Source: Chenopodium formosanum
Lineage: Eukaryota > Streptophyta > Magnoliopsida > Caryophyllales > Amaranthaceae
DNA: 64,000 nt
Direction: 5' to 3'
Assembly (NCBI GenBank): GCA_024500155.1
Contig: CM044874.1
Location: forward strand, 65,706,795 to 65,770,794
Shown here: positions 32,260 through 42,932 of the stretch, in pieces
Layout: every line of letters starts with the position of its first letter
Position numbering within the stretch: the first letter of the stretch is position 1
Position numbers and translations under genes: made by a program
Notes under the pieces: generated by a model
The model's database searches: none
What the model was told of the DNA's origin: nothing
What the model saw: the letters and a program-made list of their open reading frames with translations, nothing else

Positions 32260-33777
32260 TGATGCATAAAAAGTTATACCGCAAGTGCACGGTGTCTGTT
32301 GTTAGCAGAGATTTAGCAAATACGGGTCGAATCCCACAAGGAGACAGGTTCTATTAGTTTTTGCCCAATTATATGAACTATTTCTATAAACGAATAATGA
32401 TTTGTTGATTAATTAACCAAAGAATGACAATAATGAAAATAAGGTTGTTCTCAGATAAATTAAAGTCTAGGGCATACGTTCGGTCCATCATGCTTATACC
32501 AATCCAAGAAATGCAAACAATCCATTAATAAACAAACTAGGTCGAATAATTAAAGCACTTGTTAATCCTAAGGTCGGGAATTAACGCTTACGAATTAACA
32601 TATGTGGTTCGGCCGCTAACATAATCAAATTCTCCAATTGTAATTAAACCTCTAAAAATATGATCTTTCAATTCTAATTTTTATTAGCTAAATAATCAAC
32701 TCATGATATTGGCCAATTACATGAATCAAACAATAAAGCACAAATCAATTGGAATTATTCAAACCCTAATTCATAAATTTATAAATAATCAAGCATAATT
32801 AATCAAGGTATAAACATGGCTTCCCTCACTTAGCCCTTGAAAACGACTACTCGCTCATAATTGAAATAAACAAAACAAAAGAGATAAATAAACTAGAATT
32901 CATAAATAATAAAATAAAGAACGAAAGATTGAATAAAATACCTCAATGATTGAATTAATGGAGAATAATAAACTAGGGTTCAACAATGGAGAGAAAACAA
33001 AGAAACGTTCAAACTAGAAAATAAAGCATAAGGAGCCAAATAAAATCCTCTCAAATATTTATATTATTGCCTCATCCTAAAATAAATAAATAAATAAATA
33101 CATAAGCTATAATGCTATTGGATGATAATTGATGATGTGGCATGACACTCGACTTGATTACGTCAAACGACCAAGAAAAGTTGGAGCACCAACGAGCTAT
33201 AGCTCTCTGACGAGCGAGCTATCGCTCTTCGTCGAATGTAGCTACTGCCTTGGCGAGCTAGCTGGCGAATTATAGCTCGCATAAGACTTTGCGTATGGCA
33301 GTGATGAGCTAATAGGCGATCTAGCTTGCGAACGATAGCTCGGAGCTTCCTTGGCTTGCTGCCTTACTGAGCTAGTACTCGAGCTACAGCTCGAGCTTAG
33401 CTCGATGCAAGAATGCTTAGCAACTCAAATTGTCAACGCACCAAAGGCCTAAAACGATCTCATACTAGCAACAAGGGCTACGAAACAACTCCGATTTGCT
33501 TCAAGGAATCTACATACATATATAAGCACAAGGTCAATGAATCATCGACCTTAAATCAACATCCCTTCATCCAACGACAAATGCTGAATTCTTCCGAGAG
33601 CGTCCAAATAGCTATGAGAACTACCTGAAACATTAAGAAAACACAAACGGAGCATAATACAGCACGATAGTGATAACCTATGCATAAATGACTCTAAACC
33701 AACGACTAAGAGACTAAGAAGTAACTAAAAAACAATGAAAAATGTGCCCAACAATCCTATACAAATATGATTTATCA
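32260..33777 (-). repeat. Athila 5' LTR (right)
   Basis: 1518 bp, same length as the left LTR. Its inner edge, TGATGCATAAAA, is joined to the copia-like tract 32227-32259; its outer edge, GATTTATCA, is followed by CTAAC. It includes the palindrome cluster at about 33184-33406. Confidence 0.9.
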
Positions 33778-33838
33778 CTAACTTCTAGGAAAATCAGGAA
33801 ACCCTGAAGAAGAAAGGTCTTGGAGAAAATGAATACTC

Positions 33839-35574
33839 AAGAGAAGCTCGTGGAAGGACATTCAACACAGAGGCCTCCTATGTTCAACGGCAAGTTCTAT
33901 ACCCACTGAAAGAACCGCATCGAGATCTTTATCAAGGCAGAGAACTACCAAGTCTGAAGGGTCATCGAGGTTGGTGATTTCGATGTCACCAAAACAAATG
34001 CGCAGAACGAGGTAATCCCTAAGCCTATGTCTGATTATGAAAAAGAAGACTTTGATAAAATGGAAATAAATGCTATGGCTGTGAAATTGCTCCACTGTGG
34101 ACTTGAACCTCACGAACACAATCGTGTCATGGGGTGCAAGAACGCTAAGGAAATCTGGGATTTGCTGCAGATTACTCATGAAGGAACTAATGAGGTTAAA
34201 CGCTTAAAAATTGATCTACTTATGTCTAAGTATGAAAGATTTGAAATGCAGCCTAAGGAAACCATTCAAGAGATGCTAACCCGTTTTACTAACATCATAA
34301 ATGAGTTGGTTTCCCTTGGTAGACAGATTCCTACAGATGAGCAGGTTAGGAAGGTCCTTAGAAGTCTTCCACGAGATGAGAAGTGGAGAACTAAGGTGAC
34401 AGCCCTTCAGGAAACGAAGGACTTTACCAAGTTCAATATTGAACAACTAGCAGGTTCTCTCATGACTCATGAGCTACACCTTGGAGTCAACAATGAACCC
34501 ATGAGGAACAAGGGATTGGCTCTTAAGGCTGATGAGGAGGAAGACTTCGGGAAAAATACCTCAAATCCAAAGCCTGACTATAACTTCCACAAGTGTGGAT
34601 CTCCAGATCACTTTATCAGAGATTGTCCCCTTTGTGAAAATGATAAATGGAAAGGAAAGGCTAAGGAACAGGGAAGAGAAAAATTCAGCAAAGCAAACTA
34701 TCAAAAGTCAGACATGAGGAAGGCCATGATAGCAGCCTGGGGAGACTCAGAAAGTGAAGAAGAAGATGATGACCAACCAGAAGAGGAGACAGCCAATCTC
34801 TGTTTAATGGCCAAATCAGATGATGAAAAGGCTTACCTTGAGGAACTCCAGAAAGAGGTATTTCTTTATCCTAAACAACTTAAAACTCTCTCTAAAGATG
34901 TCTTAAAAGATATATGTTTAGAAGAAAAAGAATTCCTTAGAGATACATGTGTGAAGTTGAATAAATGTGGAAAAGCTCTTAAGGTTTGCAAAGAACATGG
35001 TGCTTGGTTGGAAACAACCTATGCCAAGTCTCAAAGCAAACTAAGAGAAGTTGATTTTAAATACAAACACATAACTGAGATAGCTGATAGAATTAAGAAT
35101 GAAAGTATTCTTTTGAATGTTGAACTAACTCAGTATAAGCTCATGAATTCTGATATCAGTTCTAGCAGTTCCTCAAGCGATCAGTTGCTTAAATTCAATG
35201 TTGATTTTGAAAATTTGAGAAATGAGCTTTCTACTTTAAAAACCCAAAAGGATCAACTTGAATCGGAACTGAATGCTAGAAAGGATAGAAGTATTGACCC
35301 AAAAGTCATACCTAAGTGGATAGCTGAAGCTCAAGGAAAAAGAACTAAAGGCCCTTGTTATATGACCAAGAAAGGTAACCAAAAGAAATATGTTGAGCTT
35401 CCTAGCATGAAGGTATGCACTTTCTGTGGTAAGACTGGACATCTCTAAGGACAGTGTAGGATAAGAGAAGAAGCTGATAAAAGAAATGTAAAACAAGTGT
35501 GGGTCAAGAAAACTGATATTGCATCCACGTCTCAGGAACCCAAGGAAACCTGGGTTCCTGATCCTAATGCTTAG
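33839..35574 (+). pseudogene. copia-1 gag
   Basis: Aligns with the 601-codon gag of copia-2. Start MNTQEKLVEGHSTQRPPMFN. Two TGG codons have become TGA (33907-33909 and 33955-33957), Tyr to stop occurs at 35446-35448 (TAT to TAA), and 81 bp are deleted in frame after LKADEEED (near 34547). The first zinc knuckle has lost its first Cys (FHKCGSPDHFIRDC against CHKCG). The longest open part is 34027-35448. Gag ends at a TAG (35572-35574) shared with copia-2. Acidic, Lys-rich and coiled-coil-like segments follow the knuckle. Confidence 0.85.
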
Positions 35575-38500
35575 TTTTCTTGCAGGTCCTAGTGAGGGGG
35601 GACAACTCGTGGTATCTCGACAGCGGTTGTTTAAAGCATATGACGGGTAATAAATCAAAATTCCTCTCACTAGAAGACTACCCTGGAGGAACAGTAACCT
35701 TTGGGGATAATAAGAAGGGCGAGATCATTGGAAAAGGAAAAATTGGAAGATCTAAATCTCATTCCATTGATAATGTGTTCCTGGTCGAGGGCTTAATGCA
35801 TAATTTGCTCAGTATATCACAATTCTGTGATAAAGGAAATTATTTAAGTTTTACTTCTGACTCTTGCAACATCATCAACAACAAGTCAGGAAAGGTTGTT
35901 ATAGAAGGAACAAGAAGAGGGAACACTTAATCCCAAGGAACAACCTTACATGTCTGAGTGTTGTTAAAGATGATCCCCTGCTATGGCATAAACGTTTTGG
36001 ACATGCTAGCTTTTCCCTACTGGACAAGCTAAGGTCAAGGAACTTGGTTGTGGGACTTCCTATTATCAAGTTCCTACAGAACAAAGTTTGTGATGCATGT
36101 GTAAAAGGCAAGCATGTTCGCTCATCTTTTAAATTGAAGAAAATTGTGAGCACTACAAAGCCTTTGGAATTAATCCATATGGATTTGTGTGGTCCCATGA
36201 GAATTCAAAGTAGGAGTGGCAAGAAATATGTTTTGGTTATTGTTGATGATTATTCTAGATTCACTTGGGTTATTTTTCTTGCTAGTAAAGATGAAACTTT
36301 TAACGAGTTTGTTGCCTTTGCCAAGAAAATACAGAAAATCAGTGGTCACTCCATAGTCCATCTCAGATCAGATCACGGAACTGAATTTGAGAACTCAAGA
36401 TTCGATGAGTTTTGCAGGGAAAGTGGCATGAATCATAACTTCTCAGCTCCAAGGACTCCCCAACAGAATGGAGTTGTAGAAAGGAAGAATCGAACCCTTG
36501 AGGAAATGGCTAGAACAATGCTGATTGCAAGTGGATTGCCAAGGAACTTCTGGGCTGAATCCGTGAATACAGCATGTTACATCCTTAATCGGGTAACAAT
36601 CAGAAGTATCATCAACAAGACTCCCTATGAATTATTCAAGGGAAGAAAGCCAAACATATCTCATCTTAGAGCCTTTGGTTGTAAGTGCTTTGTACATAAC
36701 AATGGTAAGAAAAACCTAGGGAAATTTGATGAAAGAAGTGACGAGGCTATATTTCTAGGATATGCCTCTGATAGCAAAGCTTATAGAGTTTACAATAAAA
36801 GCTCAATGTGTGTTGAGGAAAGCATTCATATAATCTTTGATGAAGTTAACCAGTTTGTGAGTGTATAGGAACAAGAAGATGATAATGATTTTGAAATTGG
36901 ATTGATAAGAGACAGGGATAAAGAGGAATCAGAAGCAAACCAAGGAAAAGCAGCCTGCTCCAGAAGAAAACGATCAAGAAAATGGAGAGATTCCTCATCC
37001 CGATGAACAGGTAAATGAGGAACAAGCAGAAGAAGCAGAAGGAATAGAACCAGAAGCTCCTCAAATTGGAGTTCCAGCAAGGGAATTTCAACCCAGGCCA
37101 TTCAAGTATCAAGGTTCCCATCCAACTGATCTCATAATCAGTGATATAGGAAAAGGAACGCAAACAAGATCACAAATGTGGAACTACTGTGCATTCCATG
37201 CTTTTATGTCCATCCTAGAGCCAAGAAATCATCAAGAAGCCTTGGGAGATGCTGATTGGATAGTGGCCATGCAAGAGGAACTTAATGAGTTTGAAAGGAA
37301 CAAAGTCTGGCACCTTGGGCCAAAGCCTAAGGGAAACAAAGTTATTGGGCTCAAATGGGTGTTCAGGAACAAGCTTGATGAACATGGCACCATTGTAAGG
37401 AGCAAGGCTAGATTTGTTGTGAAGGGCTACAACCAACAGGAAGGTATTGATTTCGATAAAACCTTTGCTCCTTTAGCTAGATTAGAAGCTATTAGAATCC
37501 TAGTGGCTTTTGCTTCTTTTATGGGTTTCAAACTCTATCAAATGGATGTGAAATGTGCTTTTCTAAATGGTTACTTAAATGAGGAGGTGTTTGTTGAACA
37601 ACCTCCAGGTTTCGAAAATCCAAAATTTCCAAATCTTGTTTTTAAGCTTGATAAAGCTCTCTACGGGCTTAAACAAGCTCCAAGAGCCTGGTATGAAAGG
37701 CTTTCAAAGTTCCTACTAAAAAATGATTTCAAAAGAGGAAAAGTAGACAAAACTCTTTTTCTTAAATCTCGAGGAACTGATTTGTTAGTTGTACAGATCT
37801 ATGTAGATGATATTATATTTGGTGCTACTAACAATGGTTTGTGCAAGTACTTTGCTGAGCTAATGGGTGGTGAATTTGAGATGAGCATGATGGGTGAATT
37901 GAATTTCTTCCTTGGACTTCAAATAAAGCAAACAGCTGAAGAAATAATGATTCACCAACAGAAGTATGTCAAGGAACTTCTGAAGAAGTACAACATGGTA
38001 AATGCCAAGACAAATCATACACCTATGGGAACAGCAACAAGACTTGATGAGGATCCACAAGGAACAAGTGTGGATCAAACCACTTACAGAGGTATGATTG
38101 GTTCATTGCTATATCTAACAACCAGTAGGCCTGACGTTTCCTTTAGTGTTGGATTGTGTGCTAGATTTCAGTCTAATCCTAAAAAATCACATATAACAGC
38201 TGTGAAGAGAATTTTGAGATACCTCAAAGGAACAGATGACCTGTGTCTGTTCTATCCTAGAAGTGATGACTTCATGCTTAGAGGATTCACAGATGCTGAC
38301 TATGCAGGTGACCTAGTCAATAGGAAAAGCACCTCAGGTATGGTTCAGTTCCTTGGCTCTTATCTAGTTTCTTGGGGTTCCAAGAAACAAAATACTGTTG
38401 CATTATCTACTGCAGAGGCTGAGTATGTAGCAGCAGCTGCTTGTTGCTCTCAAGTCCTCTAGATAAAACAATAGTTACGTGACTTTGGTATTAAATTTAA

Positions 38501-38744
38501 TTGCATTACTATCTACTGTGATAACACTAGTACAATTTGCATATCTAAAGATCCAGTCCATCATTCAAGAGTTAAGCATACTCATATAAGGCATCATTTT
38601 CTTAAGAATAATGTTGAAAAGGGTTTGATTAAATTAGATTTCTGCTAAACTGACAATCAAATTGCAGATATATTAACAAAACCCTTAAATAGAGAAAGGC
38701 ATGAGAAGATGAGAATGGAACTTGGGATGATTAAGTTATACTGA
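35575..38744 (+). pseudogene. copia-1 pol (PR-INT-RT-RH)
   Basis: Pol is in another frame than gag, starting after a TTTTCTTGCAG run. Protease: WYLDSGCLKHMTG. Integrase: LLWHKRFGHASF...CDACVKG (HHCC), then D in IHMDLCGPM, D in LRSDHGTEFEN and E in QQNGVVERKNRT, all catalytic residues present. RT: QMDVKCAFLNGYL, YVDDIIFGATN. RNase H: DADYAGD and STAEAEYVA. Lesions: a 19-bp deletion between ACTT repeats near 35929, CAG to TAG at about 36867, a frameshift near 36925, TGG to TAG near 38461, and CAATAG shared with copia-2. The frame ends at GMIKLY (38742-38744 TGA). Confidence 0.9.
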
Positions 38745-39314
38745 GAAAAATGCATCAAGTTCCCTCAGGTATGAAACTCAAACTGACATGCTTAATCTGT
38801 TGTATACTATGCACAAGTGTTATATGTTTAATTACATAGTTAAGACAGGTTGTGAGCAGGAGTAATATTTACTAAAGGCATGTAAATTTGAGAGACATAG
38901 AATATGGAAAGTCTAAAATTGGTTGCATGAGCCTTGTTGATTTGTTCCGTGTATCAAGTTGTATTTGCAGGTTTTCTTTACTGATAATATTCAAAAGATA
39001 AAATTGTTGTGTTTATCTATCTTTCAAAATTCCAAATTCTTTTTATCTAAACACAAATAAATCGGATGAATGCATCTAATTTCATCATTATCTTTTGTTC
39101 AAAAAGTAGCCCACTTACACTACTCTCTTGAAACACGGTTTGCGTTTCTCTAAGCAATAAATATGAGTGTCAAATCAACTAAATTCACCTCACCTACCAA
39201 GCGACACCTCACTTCACCAATTTACCTCCACCATAAAAGATTTCAGCCTCACACAAATTTACACCACACAAAAATTACCTTCTCTCTCATCACTCCGATC
39301 AAAACTACTCTCCA
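38745..39314 (+). other. copia-1 pol to ORF2 spacer
   Basis: Non-coding 570 bp with a counterpart at 58023-58592 in copia-2. Contains the leader of the third ORF (TCTCTAAGCAATAAATATGAG); a short upstream ATG frame (39163-39516) is out of frame with ORF2. Confidence 0.5.
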
Positions 39315-40855
39315 ATGTCTACCTCTCCAAAAACCCAAATTGAAGCCGACCTTAACACAAAACCAACTCCAGAAATTACCATGGAAATCCCACCGAAAAT
39401 TAACCCCATTGATGACCAAGAGCCTCCAAAAATGGATTCAACTACAGAATCCCAGTCTTCTCGAAAAAGGAAGTCTGATGACATGCAAGAAGAAGAAGAA
39501 AGCGCTCCGGAACTAGGGGTCAATTACCGAGACAAGCCAGTAGCCATGAAATGGCAAGAGAAGATCAGTGATCACTTTGTGACAGGTTTTGTTATTAATC
39601 TTCCTTGGTGTTAGTCTGTTAAGTTGTATGAATTGCTTGATTTAGTTGAGGCTCAAAATTGGGTGAATTTGTTGAGTGAATGCTTTAATCGGAGTATGTA
39701 TGTTGATGCTATGAGAGATTTTTGCAAAAGTTTCAAATATTCTAAAGGTGTTATTCGCTGCTGTGTGTATGAAAAAGAAATTGAGTTTGATGCGATGTAT
39801 TTGGCTGAGTTGTTTGATGTACCTAATACTGGATATGACTTGTATTTTAAGAGTAATGTGATAAGGAACCCTCTTTTTGATGCAAATATTGATGAGATAG
39901 TAGAGTTTCTAAGTGGAGACCCAGAGGAAACCTACATAAATCACAATGACCTAACCCCTCTTGACAAAATTCTGCTAAAATTCGTTTTCAATGACATTAT
40001 TCCTCGAACCCAAAAGAGAGACAGTGCCAACAAGCTTGACTCTGTTCTCATCTATTTCCTAGCCAAAAAGATCCAAATTAACTTTCCCTCCATCATGATC
40101 CAACACCTTTCTCTATGTGTTCCAAAAGGATGGAAGGTGGGATATGGTAACCTACTTACCTATGTTTTCGAAAGCTTTGGCATCTCCTTTACTAATAAAG
40201 AACCTCTGCCCCTCAAAAACACCGAATACATGCAACCTATTTTCCTTGAAAATCATAAGATGAAGGTTGTGGATGGATGTTTTGAAGTTGTGCTGGAGGA
40301 AAAGGAGAAAAGGCCTAAGGAAGTAGGTGGACTAGCTGAGGGGGAAGAAGAGAGGGCTGCTAGGATAGCAGAGGGAGTGGTGCAGGACATTCAAGAGGAG
40401 GAAGAGGAAAAGGTGGTTGAGGAAGTGACTAAGACAGGGGGAAGGAAGAAAAGGAATATTTTGAGGCTGATGAAGAAAAAGGAGCCCTCTGCACCCATTT
40501 GCATTGATATGACTGGGGTGCAAGAGGAATTACAGAAAGTCTCAAGCTCTCCTATTCTGGGCAAGTATGCATCTGCAGGAACAGGTTTCGCAGCTTTTAG
40601 TTCCCCATCAAAGGTTCCCAGCAAGGTGTCAAGGAGATGAAGGATATGTTCCTGAAGGTGCTGAAGGAACAAGAGGATTCAAAGTAAAACATGGCAGAAC
40701 TGAAGAAGAGCATGCTAATTCTGAGCACTGATGTCAAGAAGCTGGTCACAAGCTCTGAACAAGGGAGACAGTCCATTGTGAAGGACATAGTGTCTCAAAT
40801 CAGCAAGAAGCTGGAGGATCTTGTTGTTGATGATGACCAGAGAATTGCTTCTTAA
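39315..40855 (+). pseudogene. copia-1 third ORF (plant-transposon-protein-like), broken
   Basis: Lies between pol and the 3' LTR in sense orientation. The N-terminal part, MSTSPKTQIEADLN, is polar with SSRKRKSDDMQEEEES. After TAG at 39612-39614, in the same frame, comes a globular domain, YELLDLVEAQNWVNLLSE, RDFCKSFKYSKGVIRCCVYE, DLTPLDKILLKFVFNDIIPR, GWKVGYGNLLTYVFES. This pattern resembles the putative plant transposon protein family (Transposase_32/PF20167) found with some retroelements; that is recognition from memory. Then a Glu-rich linker, a basic patch (GGRKKRNILRLMKKKEP), and a coiled-coil-like tail. A one-base loss near 40625 and CAA to TAA near 40686 break the tail. No signal peptide or membrane segment is visible, so it is not env-like. 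Confidence 0.7.
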
Positions 40856-41431
40856 CCTACCTTTCCTTGCAGCCTCTTTATGTTGATAAAACTTATGTTT
40901 ATTTGCTTTTGGAAACAAATTTTTTTGGGTCTGTAATATTTTGGGCACTTTTTAATTTCTTTTGGCAAACTTGCGAATTTGGTACATTTGGCCGATGTTT
41001 ATAATCGGTTTTGGATGATGAATGTCTATGTTTCTTTTGCCTATATGCTTTGTGAATATTTGCTCTCTATGCATGCTTCTTGTCTTAACACTAAACCACT
41101 AGATGGTGTTGTGTTATGGTATACTATATACTTGTGTGTTAGTTTTTGATAATGCCAAAAGGGGGAAAAGGATGCAAACTATCAAGGAAACATTAATTAT
41201 TCTATGGTCTATGTTCGAAATCTTCATAAGTTGTCTAATCTCTACAAGCAGGTATAATGTATATACAAGTTTTTTTTCAAGTTTTTAGTTATTTATTTAT
41301 GCATTGTTTTTATTTCCTTAAAAATTAGTTTCCATTCTGCATTGTATTTTGGTTTTGCATTTCCTTTCTTTAGGAATAAAATGGATTATCTCTGTTTCCT
41401 TGTAAGTAAGTTTGGTTTCTTTGTCATCATC

Positions 41432-41446
41432 AAAAAGGGGGAATAT
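41432..41446 (+). promoter_or_regulatory. copia-1 polypurine tract
   Basis: AAAAAGGGGGAATAT directly precedes the 3' LTR. Equivalent tracts precede the LTRs at 51699 and 60726 (there AAAAAGGGGGAAATAT). Confidence 0.75.
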
Positions 41447-42756
41447 TGTTGGACTTAATGATTTTGATGATGACACAACCTCACTTACTTACAAACTAAT
41501 AAGTGCTTGATTATTTAACTGTGTACTCAGTTACAAAGACTAGGAGAATAAAGGGTCTTGTAAAAATACCATGAGGAACAAGAAGGCCAGAAGCAGAGCT
41601 ATCCTTATAGAAGAGTTCCCTCACAAGAACTGGCACTTCAGAAATGAAGACTAGAGAAGAGAAGTTCCTCCCAAGGAACAGAAGCCTCGGAGTAGGAGCT
41701 TCATCAGAGAATATGAAGACTAAATATATTTTTATATTTTAGGATTAATGTAAGTATAAGATATTAAATAGCACTCAAAAAATCTGTATGGAATTGGTCT
41801 AAAAGATGAAATATGTGCATGCTAGCTTTTAGGAAAACTGTTATCATTTAAAAGTTTATCTTTTTCTCAAGTTAAAAAGATTTTATTTTATTTCTTTTTC
41901 TGATTTTCGGAAAATATCTTTTACAAAATAAAATCTCCCATGTTTTCCAAAACTTGCGGCCTACTCTCCCATGTTCTTCTTCAGACATGGGTTTGCACAT
42001 TAAGGAGTTCATGGTTCCTTAATTATAGGGACATGATCTTCTTAGTGGGTATGAGTAGTGGCGTAATGGTGTTGCTGCACAAAGAGGATTTTCCAAAGCA
42101 TTTATTGATCTATAAATAGCCATTAATTTCAAAAGGAAAATCTCACCCTTGCTCACATAAGTTTTCAAGCTTCAAATCGAGTCAAGTGTCAATTCCACAC
42201 AAGTTCATTAGAGTTTTCTTAGTGTTCTTATACTAGAGTTTGTTTTCTTTCGAGTTGTAATTTGGGGAATGGGGAAGTTCGAGTGAACGTTTGTGTATGA
42301 GAAAGAGAAGTGAGGAAGAGAAGAGAAATAGAAGAGAAAGAGAAGAGAGAACACAGAAGTGAGAAGAGAGAAAGAGAAGAGAAGAGAAATAGAAGAGAAA
42401 GAGAAGAGAGAACAGAGAAGTGAGAAGAGAGAAAGAGAAGAGAAGAGTAACAAGTTGGGTGACTTGTTCCTCAGGGTCTTAAGTTCGTAGAGGAACTTGA
42501 GTTTGAGTCATTAGCTTGTAATAGGATCATTTGCCCTATTATAGTGAAGATTCATTTCCCAAAATCCCAAGTGGTCGTGGTTTTTCTCCTTGTTAGGGCC
42601 AAGGAGTTTTCCACGTAAAATCTCTCTTGCATTCTTTAGTTTCTTTAGTTAATCTTTCAGTTCCTTTAGCTAACTTAATTTTAATTCCGCAAAAAGTTTG
42701 GCTAATCTCTCATACTACAATTCAACCCCCCTTCTTGTAGTATCTTTGAAACAACA
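41447..42756 (+). repeat. copia-1 3' LTR
   Basis: 1310 bp, TGTTGGACTTAATG to TTTGAAACAACA. It is about 70 bp longer than the other LTRs, mainly because the GA-rich tract (42298-42450) carries an extra internal duplication, plus an extra TTTCA at the TATA-proximal site. TATA box CTATAAATAG is near 42110. Confidence 0.9.
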
Positions 42757-42900
42757 GTATTTTTCCCAACATTGCAATATGAAAAAAACGAAGGAAGTAT
42801 ATGTTTGGAAATCTAACCACCATCAAGTTCTATTTATATTTATGACATGTTTTAAATTTACAAGCACCCCAATTTAGTATAAATGGCAATTGGTTTTTTT

Positions 42901-42932
<32 letters not shown>

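Larger units (their letters stand above)
24476..33777 (-). mobile_element. Athila-lineage Ty3/Gypsy element nested in copia-1
   Basis: 9302 bp with CTAAC duplications at 24471-24475 and 33778-33782 and two LTRs of exactly 1518 bp (24476-25993 and 32260-33777), which differ by a few percent by eye. Coding is on the minus strand: gag, protease, RT, RNase H, integrase. DLGASVSVMP protease, the VPKKGGTTVVKND and FMDDFSVYG RT words, and long LTRs point to Athila. The gag N-terminus, leader and PBS are missing, and the integrase core is deleted. Confidence 0.9.
23221..42756 (+). mobile_element. copia-1: SIRE-lineage Ty1/Copia element, interrupted
   Basis: Bounded by GTATT duplications (23216-23220 and 42757-42761). 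LTRs are 23221-24456 and 41447-42756. Internal order is PBS, gag, pol (PR-INT-RT-RH), a third ORF, then polypurine tract. The RT context (YVDDIIFGATN, GEFEMSMMGELNFFLGLQ) and the long gag and 3' ORF place it in the SIRE/Maximus lineage. A 9.3-kb Athila element splits it at the PBS. Without that insertion it would be about 10.2 kb. All ORFs carry stops or frameshifts, so it is not autonomous. Confidence 0.9.

Noticed and set aside
33862..34179. Minus-strand 105-codon frame, repeated at 53038-53355
   Set aside because: Antisense shadow of copia gag; conserved only because gag is.
39315..40855. Copia third ORF as an envelope gene
   Set aside because: No signal peptide, no hydrophobic membrane segment and no glycosylation-rich ectodomain; charged, with a coiled-coil-like tail instead.
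42208..42453. 81-codon Ser/Leu/Phe-rich minus-strand frame
   Set aside because: Reverse reading of the GA-rich tract in the copia LTR.
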